A DNA stretch of 64,000 nt from Leishmania infantum JPCM5. Its lineage: Eukaryota; Euglenozoa; Kinetoplastea; Trypanosomatida; Trypanosomatidae. The position numbers and the translations under genes were made by a program. Shown one piece after another: positions 41,163-52,940 of this stretch; position 1 is the stretch's first letter; every line of letters starts with the position of its first letter. Under the pieces are notes generated by a model. It was not told where the DNA came from. It did no database searches and saw only the letters and a list, made by a program, of their open reading frames with translations. The stretch covers positions 599,001 through 663,000 of the forward strand of contig NC_009403.2 of assembly GCF_000002875.2 (NCBI RefSeq). The letters are read 5' to 3'.

Positions 41163-42019
41163 CCGAAAAGAATCTGCCGAACTCGTCCGCATCTCTCTTC
41201 TCGAAGTCGTGAGCTCGCTCGCCCGTCAAAGCCGTTTTGTGCGTGCAAGTCTGGGCACGTGGCCTTGTGCGTGCTGCTCGGCAGTGATAGCGATGACTTT
41301 CTCAGGGATGGGGACGGAGAGGACGAACGGAAGAAACGTGGCAGTTGGAGGCCACAAGAGCCGTTCGTGTCTTTCTTTTCGGCTCGTTTTCTCTTCTGCT
41401 TTATGCACCGCACCGTAGAAAGAGTGCCGACTCCTCAAACATGTGCGCGGCAGTACCTAACGGATCCTGCGAGTTGGCAGGAGTAAGCAAAGCAGAATGA
41501 GTTTCTTTCGCGAGCGCTTGTACGTCCCCTTCACTTCGGTGGACACCCTCTCCTCCCCCTCCCCCCTTTTCCGTCTTCGCTTTCCTGCGCGCCGAAACGA
41601 AAGAAAAGGGCAAAACCTTTTTTCTTTTCTAGGAAAAGTGCGTGCTTCCCGCCAGTGCTACCACGATGTATCTCTCTCTTTATAACTTTTTTCCCACGGA
41701 CAACAGACGTGTGCGACACGGTAAGGGCAGGTTCCTCTTTTGTTCTTTTGTTTTGTCGTCGTCCTTTGTGAAGAACTTGTCGCGCTGCATCAAAAGGACA
41801 CCTGCGGGTATCGCACGCATACCACGGGGATACAACTCCTGTACTCATTGAGACACGTTTTCGCCTCCACATGGTCCCCTGCGCACCTCTTGTTTGCCGC
41901 TAATATTCACAGCTCTGACGCAAGTTTGCCTTTCCTTCTTTTTGTAAGCGCACTATTCTTTTCATCATTCACAAAGAAGGGAGCTGCGCGAAGTTCCCTT
42001 ACTCGCTGGTGGCGGATAG
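41163..42019. other. Spacer
   Basis: No gene supported. Pyrimidine-rich stretches lie around 41523-41590 and 41925-41965. Confidence 0.45.
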
Positions 42020-43677
42020 TGCGGCATTCAGGCAGGCACCCGGTCAGAAGCCGCCGCGATGCTCTACTGCCACCATGCACTCGTAGGCACCGCGGCAACA
42101 GGCTGCGGCCGCCTTGCTTGCAGCTGTCGCACGGAGTGTGAGGGAGTGGAGCTGGGGCTCGACCTGCTGCGGACACAGCACCAGCGCCGAAGACACAGGC
42201 AATCGAGCGTGGCTGCGGCTGCGCACTCGCTCTCCCTCCTCACGACGCTCCGCACCGGCCTGACAGCGGTGGAGGATGGCACATCGCGACGCATTGGCGG
42301 GGGGGGCACAGGTGCCGGCGCTGCTGGCCTGTCGCGTTCGCCCCTCACTCCAGCCCGTCTCTGGCCCTTGGGAGCTGGTGCACAACGACGTGGCGGGCAC
42401 GCTTGCAAAGCCAGCCATGCCAGGGGCGCCGACGCCGACTGCATGGATTGCGGACCCGGCCACCGGTCTCACACGCCAGGCCGACAGCCCCCGCTACGGC
42501 ACTACACGATGCGACACGCGCTCCTTGCCGGCGTCTGTCCCGCACCGAAGCGCAGGCAGGCGGTGCAGCAGGCGGCACCGCCACCCCTCCCCTGCCTGTG
42601 TTCGCTGTGAGGGCGGCATACCAGGCGCTGTGCCCGGTATGCTACGCGAGATTCGCGGGTTGCTCGAAGCCCGAAGCGTAGCGCGCTTCGCGCTGTGGTC
42701 TTGCGCGCAGTGATGCGGCTACGCGCACATCTGCCTCGCGCTGCATGCGCTTCCCCTGTCGCGTGTCTATGGCTGCCCCCCCCCCCCCTCCCCCCTGTGT
42801 GCCCCTTCACAACGGCAAGCCGTGAGCTCGCTGTGCGCAGACACACGCTTACGCGCGGGTTCAGGAGAGGGTGGAATGCCCCCGCCGCCACAGACGCACA
42901 GCAGCGAGCCGCACGGACAGCAACGCCGTCCGGAAACAGGCCCCAGGGCCCGAAAATGCGAGCGCTGTGTGCACCTGCGGTCAAGCACAGCACGCATAGA
43001 CGGTGTATGACATCCAAGAAGGCATGCAGAGGTCAGAGGAGCACGAGTGATGGACGGGAAAGGCGCGAAGAGACGCACACCGGTCAGCGCCACAGTGCAT
43101 GTGCGCGGCATATGCCGCATCTCCTACATCCGGCCGGGTGGGCTGATGCGGCACGGACGCCGGCAGCATGACGGGGGACACCCCGAGTTGCACCACCGAC
43201 CCCACCAGGCCCCCATGCGGAGAGTCTCCACACCACGTTACGGCGCGCAGCGGCCTGAGGCGAGTCAGGGCGATGCACGGCACACAGGCCGGGTGCAGGG
43301 CCTCAGGGGGCCCTGGCCTGACTCTGGCCAACTTGCGGCTGGAGCTCATCCGGCATGCACCTGCAGTGCCCCTCCCCCTACCACCCGCACCACAGACGCC
43401 GCCGCCTCCGCCCTCGAGCAGGGCCGTGGACGCGGGCCGCTTCGGATCGATGGACGCCGTCCAGCCAAGCGCGTTCGCGCCGATCGCGCAGCGCGCATGC
43501 GTAGAAGGGACGAGGAAGGACGAGGGGAGCCCGCCAGACGCGTGCCCCCGACTCGACGGCAGAGCGGCTCGTCCTCGCGGACAGGAGCCTCGCCGTGGTG
43601 CAGCAGAGGCGGGTCAAGTGGTGTTGTTGTGTGCGTATGCGTTTGCTGGCTTGCTTCTGGTAGAATGGACACGCTGA
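42020..43677 (+). mobile_element. Ingi/L1Tc-type (DIRE-like) element copy B
   Basis: Matches the reverse complement of 50593-52140 (copy C), and its last 1.1 kb matches copy A. The 5' boundary is near gcattcaggcaggcaccc. It includes a 110-base segment (42101-42210) missing from copy C, bounded by repeats of ggctgcggc. The 3' end, after tagaatggacacgctg, carries only acaaagggc, so the A tail is lost or short. In copy C the corresponding region follows the reverse transcriptase, so copy B covers the region 3' of RT (RNase H or C-terminal zinc-finger part); it is full of stops and frame changes. No protein can be made. Confidence 0.75.
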
Positions 43678-45231
43678 CAAAGGGCATAAGAGATCGGGGA
43701 GGAATAAAATTTTGTTTTCTGCTGAAGGCGGACTTCTTTTTCAGGTGACCGACGGCGGGCACAAGTACCTCAGGCAGCCGATGCAGGGTGTGCTTGGAGG
43801 ACGGCAGGAGAAGGATGTCGTTGGACCAACCAAAGAACCGCATTCTTTGTGCTGCTTCCTTTTCGTGTGTTTGTGCTGCTTGTTGGCCCCTGTGCTCTTG
43901 CGTGGACGGGGTGTGCTTTTGGGTACGGTTGGGGCCGAATAGGGGAGAGTGAGGCAGCGGTTATGAAGGCGAGATCAGGCGGGATGCAAGGGCTCAATGA
44001 GGGGAGTGTGTGCGTGGGCTGTTTTGCTTCTCGGTTTCATTGTTTTGTGCTCAAGTCCGACGCGACGCGGCTTCTTTCTCTGAGACCGTTGAAAGCGGAG
44101 GAATAACGCTTCACTCATTCGCAAAAGGCGCCAAGGCTCTTGCCCCACCTTTTTCTCTGCATTTGTGCGACCGATGGTCTCAACAAGAACGACATGGCTT
44201 GTGACGGCTTTCGATAGATTGGTGAAGTACTCCATGTTCTTGACGGCGAACGACAACACGTGTGTTTGTGTCGCTTGTGTCGCCTGCGGTTTTTCCTCTG
44301 GTAGAGCTGCCGCCTTGTTTTTCTCTCCTCACCATGGATACGAAACGAAGTGCTTCGTTGTTTTCTGTAAAGTCCTTTCACCGTTTTGTGTGGCTGTCTG
44401 CTTGTTGTTTGCTCGCGAGCACGCTTGATGCTTTTCGTGCACCGTCTCGCTCACGTGAGGCCGCCAAGGAAAGTACTGCGCGTTGCAGCGTGCTCATGAG
44501 CGCTACGTGTAGGTACGTATACATATCTGCCGAGACTACGATCAGTGCTTCGCAGTTCCCCTTCTCGCTCGGGTGCTGCATTCGTGGCACGGAGGCAGCG
44601 AACGGGAAACGAAGACTTTATAAAGGTTTTGCTTGGCGAACTCGAAGGCGTGCACGCTTGAGCAGCGCATGCCTAGGCGATAGCATTCTCTTGGAGTTGT
44701 TGCAGTACCTCTGGCGAAGAGGCACCGCAGGGCGACCACGTGCCGTTAGTCTTATCTTGACCCTCTGCCGCTACAATGGTCGCTTGTGTCTGATTGCGAT
44801 CGCTCCCTCCACGCTTTCGCCTCTTTCCTGCTTCTCTTCCCTTCTCTGTCCATTTAGCTCGACAGCGCATCGGGTTCAGTGCTGTCCCCGAAGCTGGCGA
44901 CGTTGAGAGAGTGCATGTGTGCGAAAAGCGTGAGACACTCTTCTGGCAACTGGCTCATCTTGTCGCCGTTGTGAGTGTGCCCTGTGAGTGCCGCCTGTGC
45001 GAGTGTTTTTGCGCGCGAGTGGGTGCAAGCGCCAAGTCTCTTACGCTTCTCTGCTTTCGGAAAACTAACTCTTCGACCTTTTTGATCACACAGTTCATAA
45101 CACCGCTCCAACAGCGGGGGCGTCCACCCTTGTCGCGGCAACGCAGTGCAGAGAATGCCAGCAACGGGCGCCACACCTGTTTTCTTCTTTTTTTCGTTTT
45201 GCTGTCAAAACCCCACCTCACGTCTTCAGCC
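43678..45231. other. Long 5' spacer of the mitochondrial IF3 gene
   Basis: No gene supported. The 190-codon frame from ATG 44334 to 44906 has no recognisable domain and poor codon character, and is treated as chance. Pyrimidine tracts occur near 44815-44850 and 45178-45200; the latter precedes the IF3 start. Confidence 0.45.
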
Positions 45232-47979
45232 ATGACGGTGCGTCGAGCAACGGGCGCCCTCTCGCGACGCGGCGTATTCTCTGCAGCGCACGCAGCCGCC
45301 TTCATCGGCCCTTCGCTTTTTCTTGCATCTTTTCTTCTGCAAACGCGTCGGCTGCTTCACATGCCGCCCGGCGGCTTCGAGGAGGCGCTGCCGGACTCGT
45401 TTGGCAGACAAAGCGGAAAGGGAGAGCTGAGCAGTGTGAATCTGCTCACCAGGCGACAGAGTGCACGACGCATAACGAAGAATCGGCGAAAACTACGGCT
45501 GCCGCCGCCGTCCTCGCCTCCGCCGACGCTCGCCAAGGTGAAAGGTGAGTTGCTGCACCTCATACAGCAGACGCGGGAGGCACGCGAGGACGCGCTGTCG
45601 AGGCCCGCAGAGGCGGTGAACATGAGCGCGGCAGAGTCGTTCTCGTCTCCGTCCGCAAGCCGCATCCTGCCGGTCGACGTTGCGGATAGTATTTGCCAAG
45701 ATGAGGAGGGGGAGGGCAGGTCAACGTCTTGCTCATCGCACATCACCCGCTTTGTTTACGAGGCCAGCAACTCCGCACCAGCAATGAGTGCGGCGAGCTC
45801 ATCATCTCCGGCTTCGTCGCTCACAGTGAAGTCACCACCAGAAGAGGCTTGGACGTCGGACGAGGATGCTATGGAGCGGCTCTATGCTGTCAAGCCGACA
45901 AGCACCATCTTCGGGAGCGATCTTGACCGACTCGAGCGAGACATGATGCGGGATTACCATCAGAGAGGAGCCAGGCTTCCACCGCGTGACCGGGTGTACG
46001 CCGAGTTTGGTGGCAGCCAACGCGGCCGGCGGATGCAATGGGAGCCGTCGTCGTCCTTTGACCGTCTTGCCGCCTCCGATTTCCGTTTTCATGCGCGTAG
46101 TGAAACAGCTGTTGGGGACGACACTAACCGCAACTTGGCTGCTTACCATCTTTACGCTGAGGCATACCAGACGCAGCAGGAGGAGAGCCGGCGGTCTCAA
46201 CGCGGCAGGGCCACGAAGGGCAAGGGCGTCAACCTTTGCCGCGTCGACCAGGGCGCTAGTGTCGGCGCCGAGACTGACCTTCCTGCCTCGGAGAATCCCC
46301 ACTTCCCCACCGGAGGCCCCAGTGACACGAATCACTTGAGGGCCTCGTCATCTGAACACGTCGGTGAGTCTGATGAGGGGCTCCTTAGCGGTGTCCGGAG
46401 CGCGCCAAAGGAGGTCGTGGTGAACGCGCGGACAGACTACAAAGCACGGCTATCAATCGTGTCAAGTCCACCCTGCGAAGGCGAGGATGCGAATCGCATT
46501 GTCTATGACGCTTATAACCAGAGGCCGACCGACAACACACTTCTCGAGGTGCGCGGCGCGGATTACTGGGGCCACTACGAGAACAGACGTCGCGTGGAAG
46601 AGCGTAGTGCATATCGGCAGGAGGCAGTTGCGAGAGAGGTGCTGCAGGAAGGGGCTGTGGACACGAGCGAGGTGGAGTACAGCACGAACAAGGTCCGCAA
46701 GGAGACGCTTCTGTACTTTCAGGCGCACCCCATCAACGAGATGATTCAGGAACCGTTTGTCCGTATTCGCCAGCTCGTGCCTCCTGGTGGTGGCGCTAGT
46801 GTTTCCTTCAACCCCAACGAGCCGCCGCCGACCCCGGCGGAGAGCGAGAATGGCGGACGAAGGGTCATTGAGTCGGTCAACATGGACGCCGACATACCCG
46901 TTCAGGAGGCACGACGGATGGCACAGGAGCTGGGCCTGGATTTGGTTCGCATCGGTGCCATCTACTCGCAGAAGACGGATCGCCGTATCATTGCACTGTG
47001 CATGATTGGCGACCACCGCGAGCACATGCGTGAGATGATAAAGTTCAAAATACAGAAGCTTGGCGTACAGCCTCCACCGACGAAGGAGTGCATTGAGGTG
47101 CCCTTCAAGGGCGGCACTCACCCACACGCGATACGCTTCAAGTGTGTGGGTGTGGCCAAGCATCTTCTCCATCGCCATGCGATTCGGATCAACCTGACCA
47201 AGTTCGGCACCCCGCGTGAGGGGTTTCCGGTCTTTCAGAGCATTCTGGACGAGCTGAAGCGGCAGTGCATGCGGCTAAAGGCGTACCATACCGCTGGTCA
47301 AATCCAGTCGAACTACGACGAGATTTTTTGCTACCTGTATCCCTCCACGGGACGATCTCCAAAGACGACTGTGACGCACCCCACACCGCAGCAGGTTCTG
47401 GAGGCGCGCGATGAACGCATTCTCGAGAATGAGAAGGAGATATACTTTGACGATCTGCAGGATAAGGCCACGCGGAAGCAGCGACTGCAGTACATGCTGA
47501 AACTTGAGAACGGCACGGCGTGGGCGGAGAAGGATGAGGGCATGTCTCTGCAGCGGCAGCGCGCCATCAAGGTGATGCTTGGGTACCTGCCGAAGGGGAA
47601 CAGAGAGTTGTACGCGGCCCGCGGTGATGTGAACGTTCCCGCCCCGTTCCGTGCTAGCCACCCGACGTCGGTGCACAAGTGGTCGTACCCGTCCGAGTCC
47701 AACTTGGAGCAGGCAAGTCGCGGTGCGGCCGCACTGGGCAAGCGTGCTGCCATGCCCATCAGCGAGATGCACGACGCTGGAGAGATGCCGGAGAACCCGA
47801 CGCAGCTCGATCGCTTTTACTACACGGCGCAGGGACCCGCCCTCGAGATGGGCGAGTTCAAGGAGGCGCTGGGGCTCAAGGACAACCGGGCGCGGCGTCC
47901 GCCTATGGGGGCGGGGTTTTCCACTCTGGGTGTTGGGTCTGCGGACGAGACTGTGCAGAATGGCTTTGCGACTAAGTAG
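45232..47979 (+). CDS. Mitochondrial translation initiation factor IF-3
   Basis: A 915-residue protein. The start is the ATG at 45232; the frame upstream lacks coding character. The N-terminus (MTVRRATGALSRRGVF) is basic and amphipathic, suiting a mitochondrial presequence. About 500 residues of low-complexity Ser/Arg/Glu-rich sequence follow. Residues about 545-575 match the IF3 N-domain (DADIPVQEARRMAQELGLDLVRI) and about 600-700 the IF3 C-domain (EHMREMIKFKIQKLGVQ, KEIEV-like strand, LLHRHAIRINLTKFG, ILDELKRQC). A charged C-terminal region of about 210 residues is extra. Bacterial IF3 has about 180 residues, so this is a kinetoplastid-type enlarged factor for mitoribosomes. It would bind the small subunit and proofread initiation. 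Confidence 0.85.
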   Translation: MTVRRATGALSRRGVFSAAHAAAFIGPSLFLASFLLQTRRLLHMPPGGFEEALPDSFGRQSGKGELSSVNLLTRRQSARRITKNRRKLRLPPPSSPPPTLAKVKGELLHLIQQTREAREDALSRPAEAVNMSAAESFSSPSASRILPVDVADSICQDEEGEGRSTSCSSHITRFVYEASNSAPAMSAASSSSPASSLTVKSPPEEAWTSDEDAMERLYAVKPTSTIFGSDLDRLERDMMRDYHQRGARLPPRDRVYAEFGGSQRGRRMQWEPSSSFDRLAASDFRFHARSETAVGDDTNRNLAAYHLYAEAYQTQQEESRRSQRGRATKGKGVNLCRVDQGASVGAETDLPASENPHFPTGGPSDTNHLRASSSEHVGESDEGLLSGVRSAPKEVVVNARTDYKARLSIVSSPPCEGEDANRIVYDAYNQRPTDNTLLEVRGADYWGHYENRRRVEERSAYRQEAVAREVLQEGAVDTSEVEYSTNKVRKETLLYFQAHPINEMIQEPFVRIRQLVPPGGGASVSFNPNEPPPTPAESENGGRRVIESVNMDADIPVQEARRMAQELGLDLVRIGAIYSQKTDRRIIALCMIGDHREHMREMIKFKIQKLGVQPPPTKECIEVPFKGGTHPHAIRFKCVGVAKHLLHRHAIRINLTKFGTPREGFPVFQSILDELKRQCMRLKAYHTAGQIQSNYDEIFCYLYPSTGRSPKTTVTHPTPQQVLEARDERILENEKEIYFDDLQDKATRKQRLQYMLKLENGTAWAEKDEGMSLQRQRAIKVMLGYLPKGNRELYAARGDVNVPAPFRASHPTSVHKWSYPSESNLEQASRGAAALGKRAAMPISEMHDAGEMPENPTQLDRFYYTAQGPALEMGEFKEALGLKDNRARRPPMGAGFSTLGVGSADETVQNGFATK

Positions 47980-49057
47980 ACGAGACCACCTCCCTGCCTA
48001 CCACCGCTAACGGCCTTCTATGCGACGTGGTCTGTGAGGAGTCGGAAATGCCCTACGACGATAACAGGAATAGTTTTTAATTTTTTTTTATCGGCCGCCG
48101 TGGGTCACGCCTACGCCGCTGACGCGGGTGACGTGGCTTGTGTGGTGTGTCTTTCCCCCGCTACCCAGGCAGCAGTTGCTTAGCACGTGACGCTTTCTTC
48201 TTTGTATTTCACTTCACAGACAACATCCCTTCCTGTGTTCGGTGCTCCTCTTTTCATTGAGCTTACCAACTGCTATGGGAAGGGGGGAGATAGAGGCGGT
48301 GCGTGTTTGTGGAACTGCGCATGCTCATGAGTGATCACAGATTTCGAAGTGCCGTCACGTCGATTAACAAACACATCAGCGCGCGACAGTGCCAGCGCTC
48401 CTCATGGTGGTCTCCTGCGATGGTGAACGATGAAGGGGAAGTAGGGTCTATATCTCATGCGATGAAGATGACATGCACAGAGTTGGTGTGTGTGGGGAGG
48501 AACAGCAACTGCGGAGGCACCACCTTTAGAGAGACGACGGGAGCTCGTCACGTTGGCGCGAGACACGCATCGTCTGTGGTTTCTCTCCTCTCCATTCGAA
48601 GGATCTCTCTGTCAGTGCGCAACGCGACACTTTTTTCACCCCCTTCCCTTCCTTTGACGTCTACCCTTCTTTGTGCTCACCCGACCTGACCGACTTGAAT
48701 AGACAAGCAAGCGAACACACGTACAAGCTCCACGCACTTCAACAGCTACACACGCACGCACACGTGCTCCATCACAGCGTAAGAAGTAACAAGACACCCT
48801 ATTTCAGCTCTCTCCGTGTCGCACCGTGGAAAGGCGAGGGGAAGGCGCGGAGGGTATCCTTGAGCGTTCATATTGTTGGTGCCTTCTATTTGTGTCCCTT
48901 TCGGCTCTTCTCTATTCTATTCACAGCTCCACAACACGACGGTGATTAGACTCCCCCCGTCGTGTTTTTGTTTTCATAATTTTGCGCTTTTTGCACTTCG
49001 CACATAGCGTCGAAGAATCAGGAGAAATTATCACAAACAAGCGAGCGTTATTGCACA
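47980..49057. other. Spacer between IF3 and FKBP genes
   Basis: No gene supported. A T-rich tract at 48066-48090 may belong to the IF3 3' end; pyrimidine-rich DNA near 48890-48925 precedes the FKBP gene. Confidence 0.45.
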
Positions 49058-50356
49058 ATGTCGGATCGACCAATCAGCAGCTCCGCCAGCGCCGTGAGTG
49101 AGGCCAGCCAGCCGCCGATGGAGGTGGCATATCCTCTGAATGAGGAGGTGGAGGTGCCCGGGACGGATGGCGGCCTGTACAAGACAGTGCTGGTGGAGGG
49201 TGCGGGCTCGCAACCCGTGAAGGGGGCCAAGGTAACGGTCCACTATGTCGGCACGCTGCTGGACGGCACAAAGTTTGACAGCAGCCGCGACAGGGGTGAC
49301 TGCTTTGAGTTCACCCTGGGCCGTGGCCAGGTCATCAAGGGCTGGGACAAGGGTGTGTCGACGATGCGGATTGGCGAGAAAGCGCTGTTGAGGTGTTCGC
49401 CGGAGTACGCTTACGGCGTCGCTGGCAGCCCCCCCACCATTCCTGCCAACGCCACGCTTCTCTTTGAGGTGGAGCTGTTCCATTGGACGCGCGAGGTCGA
49501 CATCTCCGCTGCGAAGGACAAGTCCCTCATGATGAGCGTCTTGAAAGATGGCGTCGACTACGAGAATCCAGACTTTGAGTCGTCCGTGACGATGGACCTT
49601 CTCATTTACGTGGGCGAATTCGATCCGGAGAACAAGGACAAGTACACACCGGTGAAGACGATGCCCGACTGGAAGGCCGTCGTCGGCGTCACGTCGCTGC
49701 CTCCGCACCTAGAGGCGTTTCTGTACAAGATGCGCAAGCGGGAATCGGCGGCGTGCCGGGTGCGCAGCGACCTGATCTGCGACGCCGTGCCGGAGTTCGC
49801 CATCCCGTCCAGCGCCGAGCGAGGCCACTGCGATGTCACATACGTGGTCGAGATCAGCGAGCTGAGCCGTGTCAAGACGTATGATTTCATCGGAGAAGCC
49901 AAGGTTGCTGAGGGGGAGAAGCGCAAGAACAGTGGAAACGACGCGTTCAAAGCCGGCAAGCTGGACCTGGCGGAGCGCTTCTACCGTCGCGCGATGGAGT
50001 TCATCGGGCAAGACTACGGCTTCGATGACACCGTTAAGCCGGAATGCCATCGTGTACGCATCGGCGTGATGGGAAACCTCGCGCAGGTGCTGCTGATGCG
50101 CAACAAGTACGCCGAGTCCGCTGACTTCTCACGGAAGGTGCTAAGCCTCGACTCCAGCAACACGAAGGCGCTCTTTCGCCTGGCGAAGGCGCTGGACGGA
50201 CTGCAGGACTGGGACGACGCTTTGAAGTGTGTCACTGACATCCTCGCCATCGACCCTGGGAATGCCGACGCGGCCAGCTTGAAGGTGCGACTCATGCAGG
50301 AGCAGAGGGCCTTCGACCAAAAGCAGAAGTCCATGTTCAAGAAGATGTTCGCCTAG
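49058..50356 (+). CDS. FKBP-type peptidyl-prolyl isomerase with TPR domain
   Basis: A 432-residue FKBP52-like immunophilin. The active FKBP domain spans about 50-142 ([58 protein letters not shown]), with the aromatic and Asp pocket residues of an FK506-binding site visible. A second, degenerate FKBP-like domain follows (about 150-280). Three TPR units at about 288-425 ([66 protein letters not shown]) should bind the C-terminus of HSP83/90. It would act as a cytosolic HSP90 co-chaperone. The start is the first ATG after a non-coding leader. Full length for the family; the C-terminus ends with [10 protein letters not shown], a possible calmodulin-type basic helix. Confidence 0.93.
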   Translation: MSDRPISSSASAVSEASQPPMEVAYPLNEEVEVPGTDGGLYKTVLVEGAGSQPVKGAKVTVHYVGTLLDGTKFDSSRDRGDCFEFTLGRGQVIKGWDKGVSTMRIGEKALLRCSPEYAYGVAGSPPTIPANATLLFEVELFHWTREVDISAAKDKSLMMSVLKDGVDYENPDFESSVTMDLLIYVGEFDPENKDKYTPVKTMPDWKAVVGVTSLPPHLEAFLYKMRKRESAACRVRSDLICDAVPEFAIPSSAERGHCDVTYVVEISELSRVKTYDFIGEAKVAEGEKRKNSGNDAFKAGKLDLAERFYRRAMEFIGQDYGFDDTVKPECHRVRIGVMGNLAQVLLMRNKYAESADFSRKVLSLDSSNTKALFRLAKALDGLQDWDDALKCVTDILAIDPGNADAASLKVRLMQEQRAFDQKQKSMFKKMFA

Positions 50357-50592
50357 AGGGCTGCTCAAGCGTGGCCGCGGAGAACACACACACGCACACG
50401 GACTCTCCGCTTCTCCTTCGCTCGCCCGTCTCGGCTGCACCTTCCCTGCAGCGTCATACGGTGACTTCCCTCTTCTTTCTCTTACATTTTTTCTTTTGAA
50501 GTATTTTCTGTTGTCTCTCCTCCTCCGTCCTCATCCCTCTGCGTCTCGCTGGCGTGCTTATGGCCCAGTCGCACGAGCGGAGCGAAGACTCT
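50357..50592. other. Short 3' UTR before the antisense retroelement
   Basis: Pyrimidine-rich, with no gene. It runs directly into the A tail (T run on the + strand, about 50590-50597) of retroelement copy C. Confidence 0.5.
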
Positions 50593-52269
50593 TTTTTTCA
50601 GCGTGTCCATTCTACCAGAAGCAAGCCAGCAAACGCATACGCACACAACAACACCACTTGACCCGCCTCTGCTGCACCACGGCGAGGCTCCTGTCCGCGA
50701 GGACGAGCCGCTCTGCCGTCGAGTCGGGGGCACGCGTCTGGCGGGCTCCCCTCGTCCTTCCTCGTCCCTTCTACGCATGCGCGCTGCGCGATCGGCGCGA
50801 ACGCGCTTGGCTGGACGGCGTCCATCGATCCGAAGCGGCCCGCGTCCACGGCCCTGCTCGAGGGCGGAGGCGGCGGCGTCTGTGGTGCGGGTGGTAGGGG
50901 GAGGGGCACTGCAGGTGCATGCCGGATGAGCTCCAGCCGCAAGTTGGCCAGAGTCAGGCCAGGGCCCCCTGAGGCCCTGCACCCGGCCTGTGTGCCGTGC
51001 ATCGCCCTGACTCGCCTCAGGCCGCTGCGCGCCGTAACGTGGTGTGGAGACTCTCCGCATGGGGGCCTGGTGGGGTCGGTGGTGCAACTCGGGGTGTCCC
51101 CCGTCATGCTGCCGGCGTCCGTGCCGCATCAGCCCACCCGGCCGGATGTAGGAGATGCGGCATATGCCGCGCACATGCACTGTGGCGCTGGCCGGTGTGC
51201 GTCTCTTCGCGCCTTTCCCGTCCATCACTCGTGCTCCTCTGACCTCTGCATGCCTTCTTGGATGTCATACACCGTCTATGCGTGCTGTGCTTGACCGCAG
51301 GTGCACACAGCGCTCGCATTTTCGGGCCCTGGGGCCTGTTTCCGGACGGCGTTGCTGTCCGTGCGGCTCGCTGCTGTGCGTCTGTGGCGGCGGGGGCATT
51401 CCACCCTCTCCTGAACCCGCGCGTAAGCGTGTGTCTGCGCACAGCGAGCTCACGGCTTGCCGTTGTGAAGGGGCACACAGGGGGGAGGGGGGGGCAGCCA
51501 TAGACACGCGACAGGGGAAGCGCATGCAGCGCGAGGCAGATGTGCGCGTAGCCGCATCACTGCGCGCAAGACCACAGCGCGAAGCGCGCTACCTTCGGGC
51601 TTCGAGCAACCCGCGAATCTCGCGTAGCATACCGGGCACAGCGCCTGGTATGTCCGCCCTTCCAGCGAACACAGGCAGGGGAGGGGTGGTGGTCCCCCTT
51701 GTTGCACCGCCTGCCTGCGCTTCGGTGCGGGACAGACGCCGGCAAGGAGCGCGTGTCGCATCGTGTAGTGCCGTAGCGGGGGCTGTCGGCCTGGCGTGTG
51801 AGACCGGTGGCCGGGTCCGCAATCCATGCAGTCGGCGTCGGCGCCCCTGGCATGGCTGGCTTTGCAAGCGTGCCCGCCACGTCGTTGTGCACCAGCTCCC
51901 AAGGGCCAGAGACGGGCTGGAGTGAGGGGCGAACGCGACAGGCCAGCAGCGCCGGCACCTGTGCCCCCCCCGCCAATGCGTCGCGATGTGCCATCCTCCA
52001 CCGCTGTCAGGCCGGTGCGGAGCGTCTTGAGGAGGGAGAGCGAGTGCGCAGCCGCAGCCTGTTGCCGCGGTGCCTACGAGTGCATGGTGGCAGTAGAGCA
52101 TCGCGGCGGCTTCTGACCGGGTGCCTGCCTGCATGCCCGTATGAGAGCTGCCGAGGCATTGTGGCGGCACCGTGATCCGGCCTGCACACCTGCCGCGCCA
52201 AATGCGCGAGGTGGTCTGCTCGCGTGAGGGCGGAGAGGTGTGCAGTTGACTTCGGTGTCGCGCGCCGAA

Positions 52270-52940
52270 GAGTGTGCAGCACCTCGTTCTGGGGGCACTC
52301 AGCTCCACGAAGTGCTCCCGTGTCCAGTGCTCCGCCCTCCAGCGGGCGGATCGTAGTGTGGTTCGCGTGACATCTTTCGCTGTGGAGAATGTGAGGAGTG
52401 CGAGGTCATCAGCGAAGAAGGCGCGGCGTAGTCCGGGGGTCTTGATGCGCTGCGCACTCAGCCGGTCCACCACCATGATGGAGAGAGAAGGGCCTCGGGC
52501 CGATCCCTGTGGGACCCCGCACGGAAGCCGGGCCATCTTGGCTTTCCTCGTGCGGAAGCAAGCACAAACACGACGGCAGGCCGACAAAGTCATGATCCGG
52601 CGAGTGTGGTGCGGGTCTGCGTTGGACCTCCTCAGCACCGTGATCTAACGAGCCAGGAGTGCGAGCGTGGAGCCGTGAGGAGGGAAGCCCGGCTGCTGTG
52701 GCTGGGGGCCTCTCCTCCAGACGGCTGCGCAGATTGCTGGTCAGCGTTACAGGGTGGTAAGACGCGGGGCCATCATCGGGCTTGTGCGGCCTCAGGAGGT
52801 GCTCGCTGTGCCCCTCTTTTCCAGGTAGCAAGGACGCGGCCGGTGGCGACGCTCTCACTGCAGATGTTCAGCAGTGCCCTCTTGCCTTGCATCCGGAGGG
52901 CCTTGACGCTCTCAGAGTGGGTTCCGTCGAGGCCCCCGGC
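52270..52940 (-). pseudogene. Broken reverse transcriptase of copy C
   Basis: Three minus-strand frames each carry RT motifs in the right order. 52773-53126 holds AGGLDGTHSESVKAL and ATGRVLATWKRG (finger region). 52409-52858 holds LLRPHKPDDGPASYHPVTLTS. 51589-52638 holds CGVPQGSARGPSLS (motif B), FFADDLALL (motif C, Asp pair at about 52405-52416) and RTRCCTLFGAR (motif D). The frameshift between the first two lies at about 52799-52811. The spacing between PVTLTS and GVPQG is about half of normal and the first catalytic Asp motif (motif A) appears deleted, leaving only LDHG. The protein cannot be functional. Confidence 0.8.

Noticed and set aside
44334..44906. 190-codon ORF with ATG upstream of IF3
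   Set aside because: No recognisable domain, Ser/Arg/Cys-rich chance composition, and it lies in what should be the IF3 leader and spacer.
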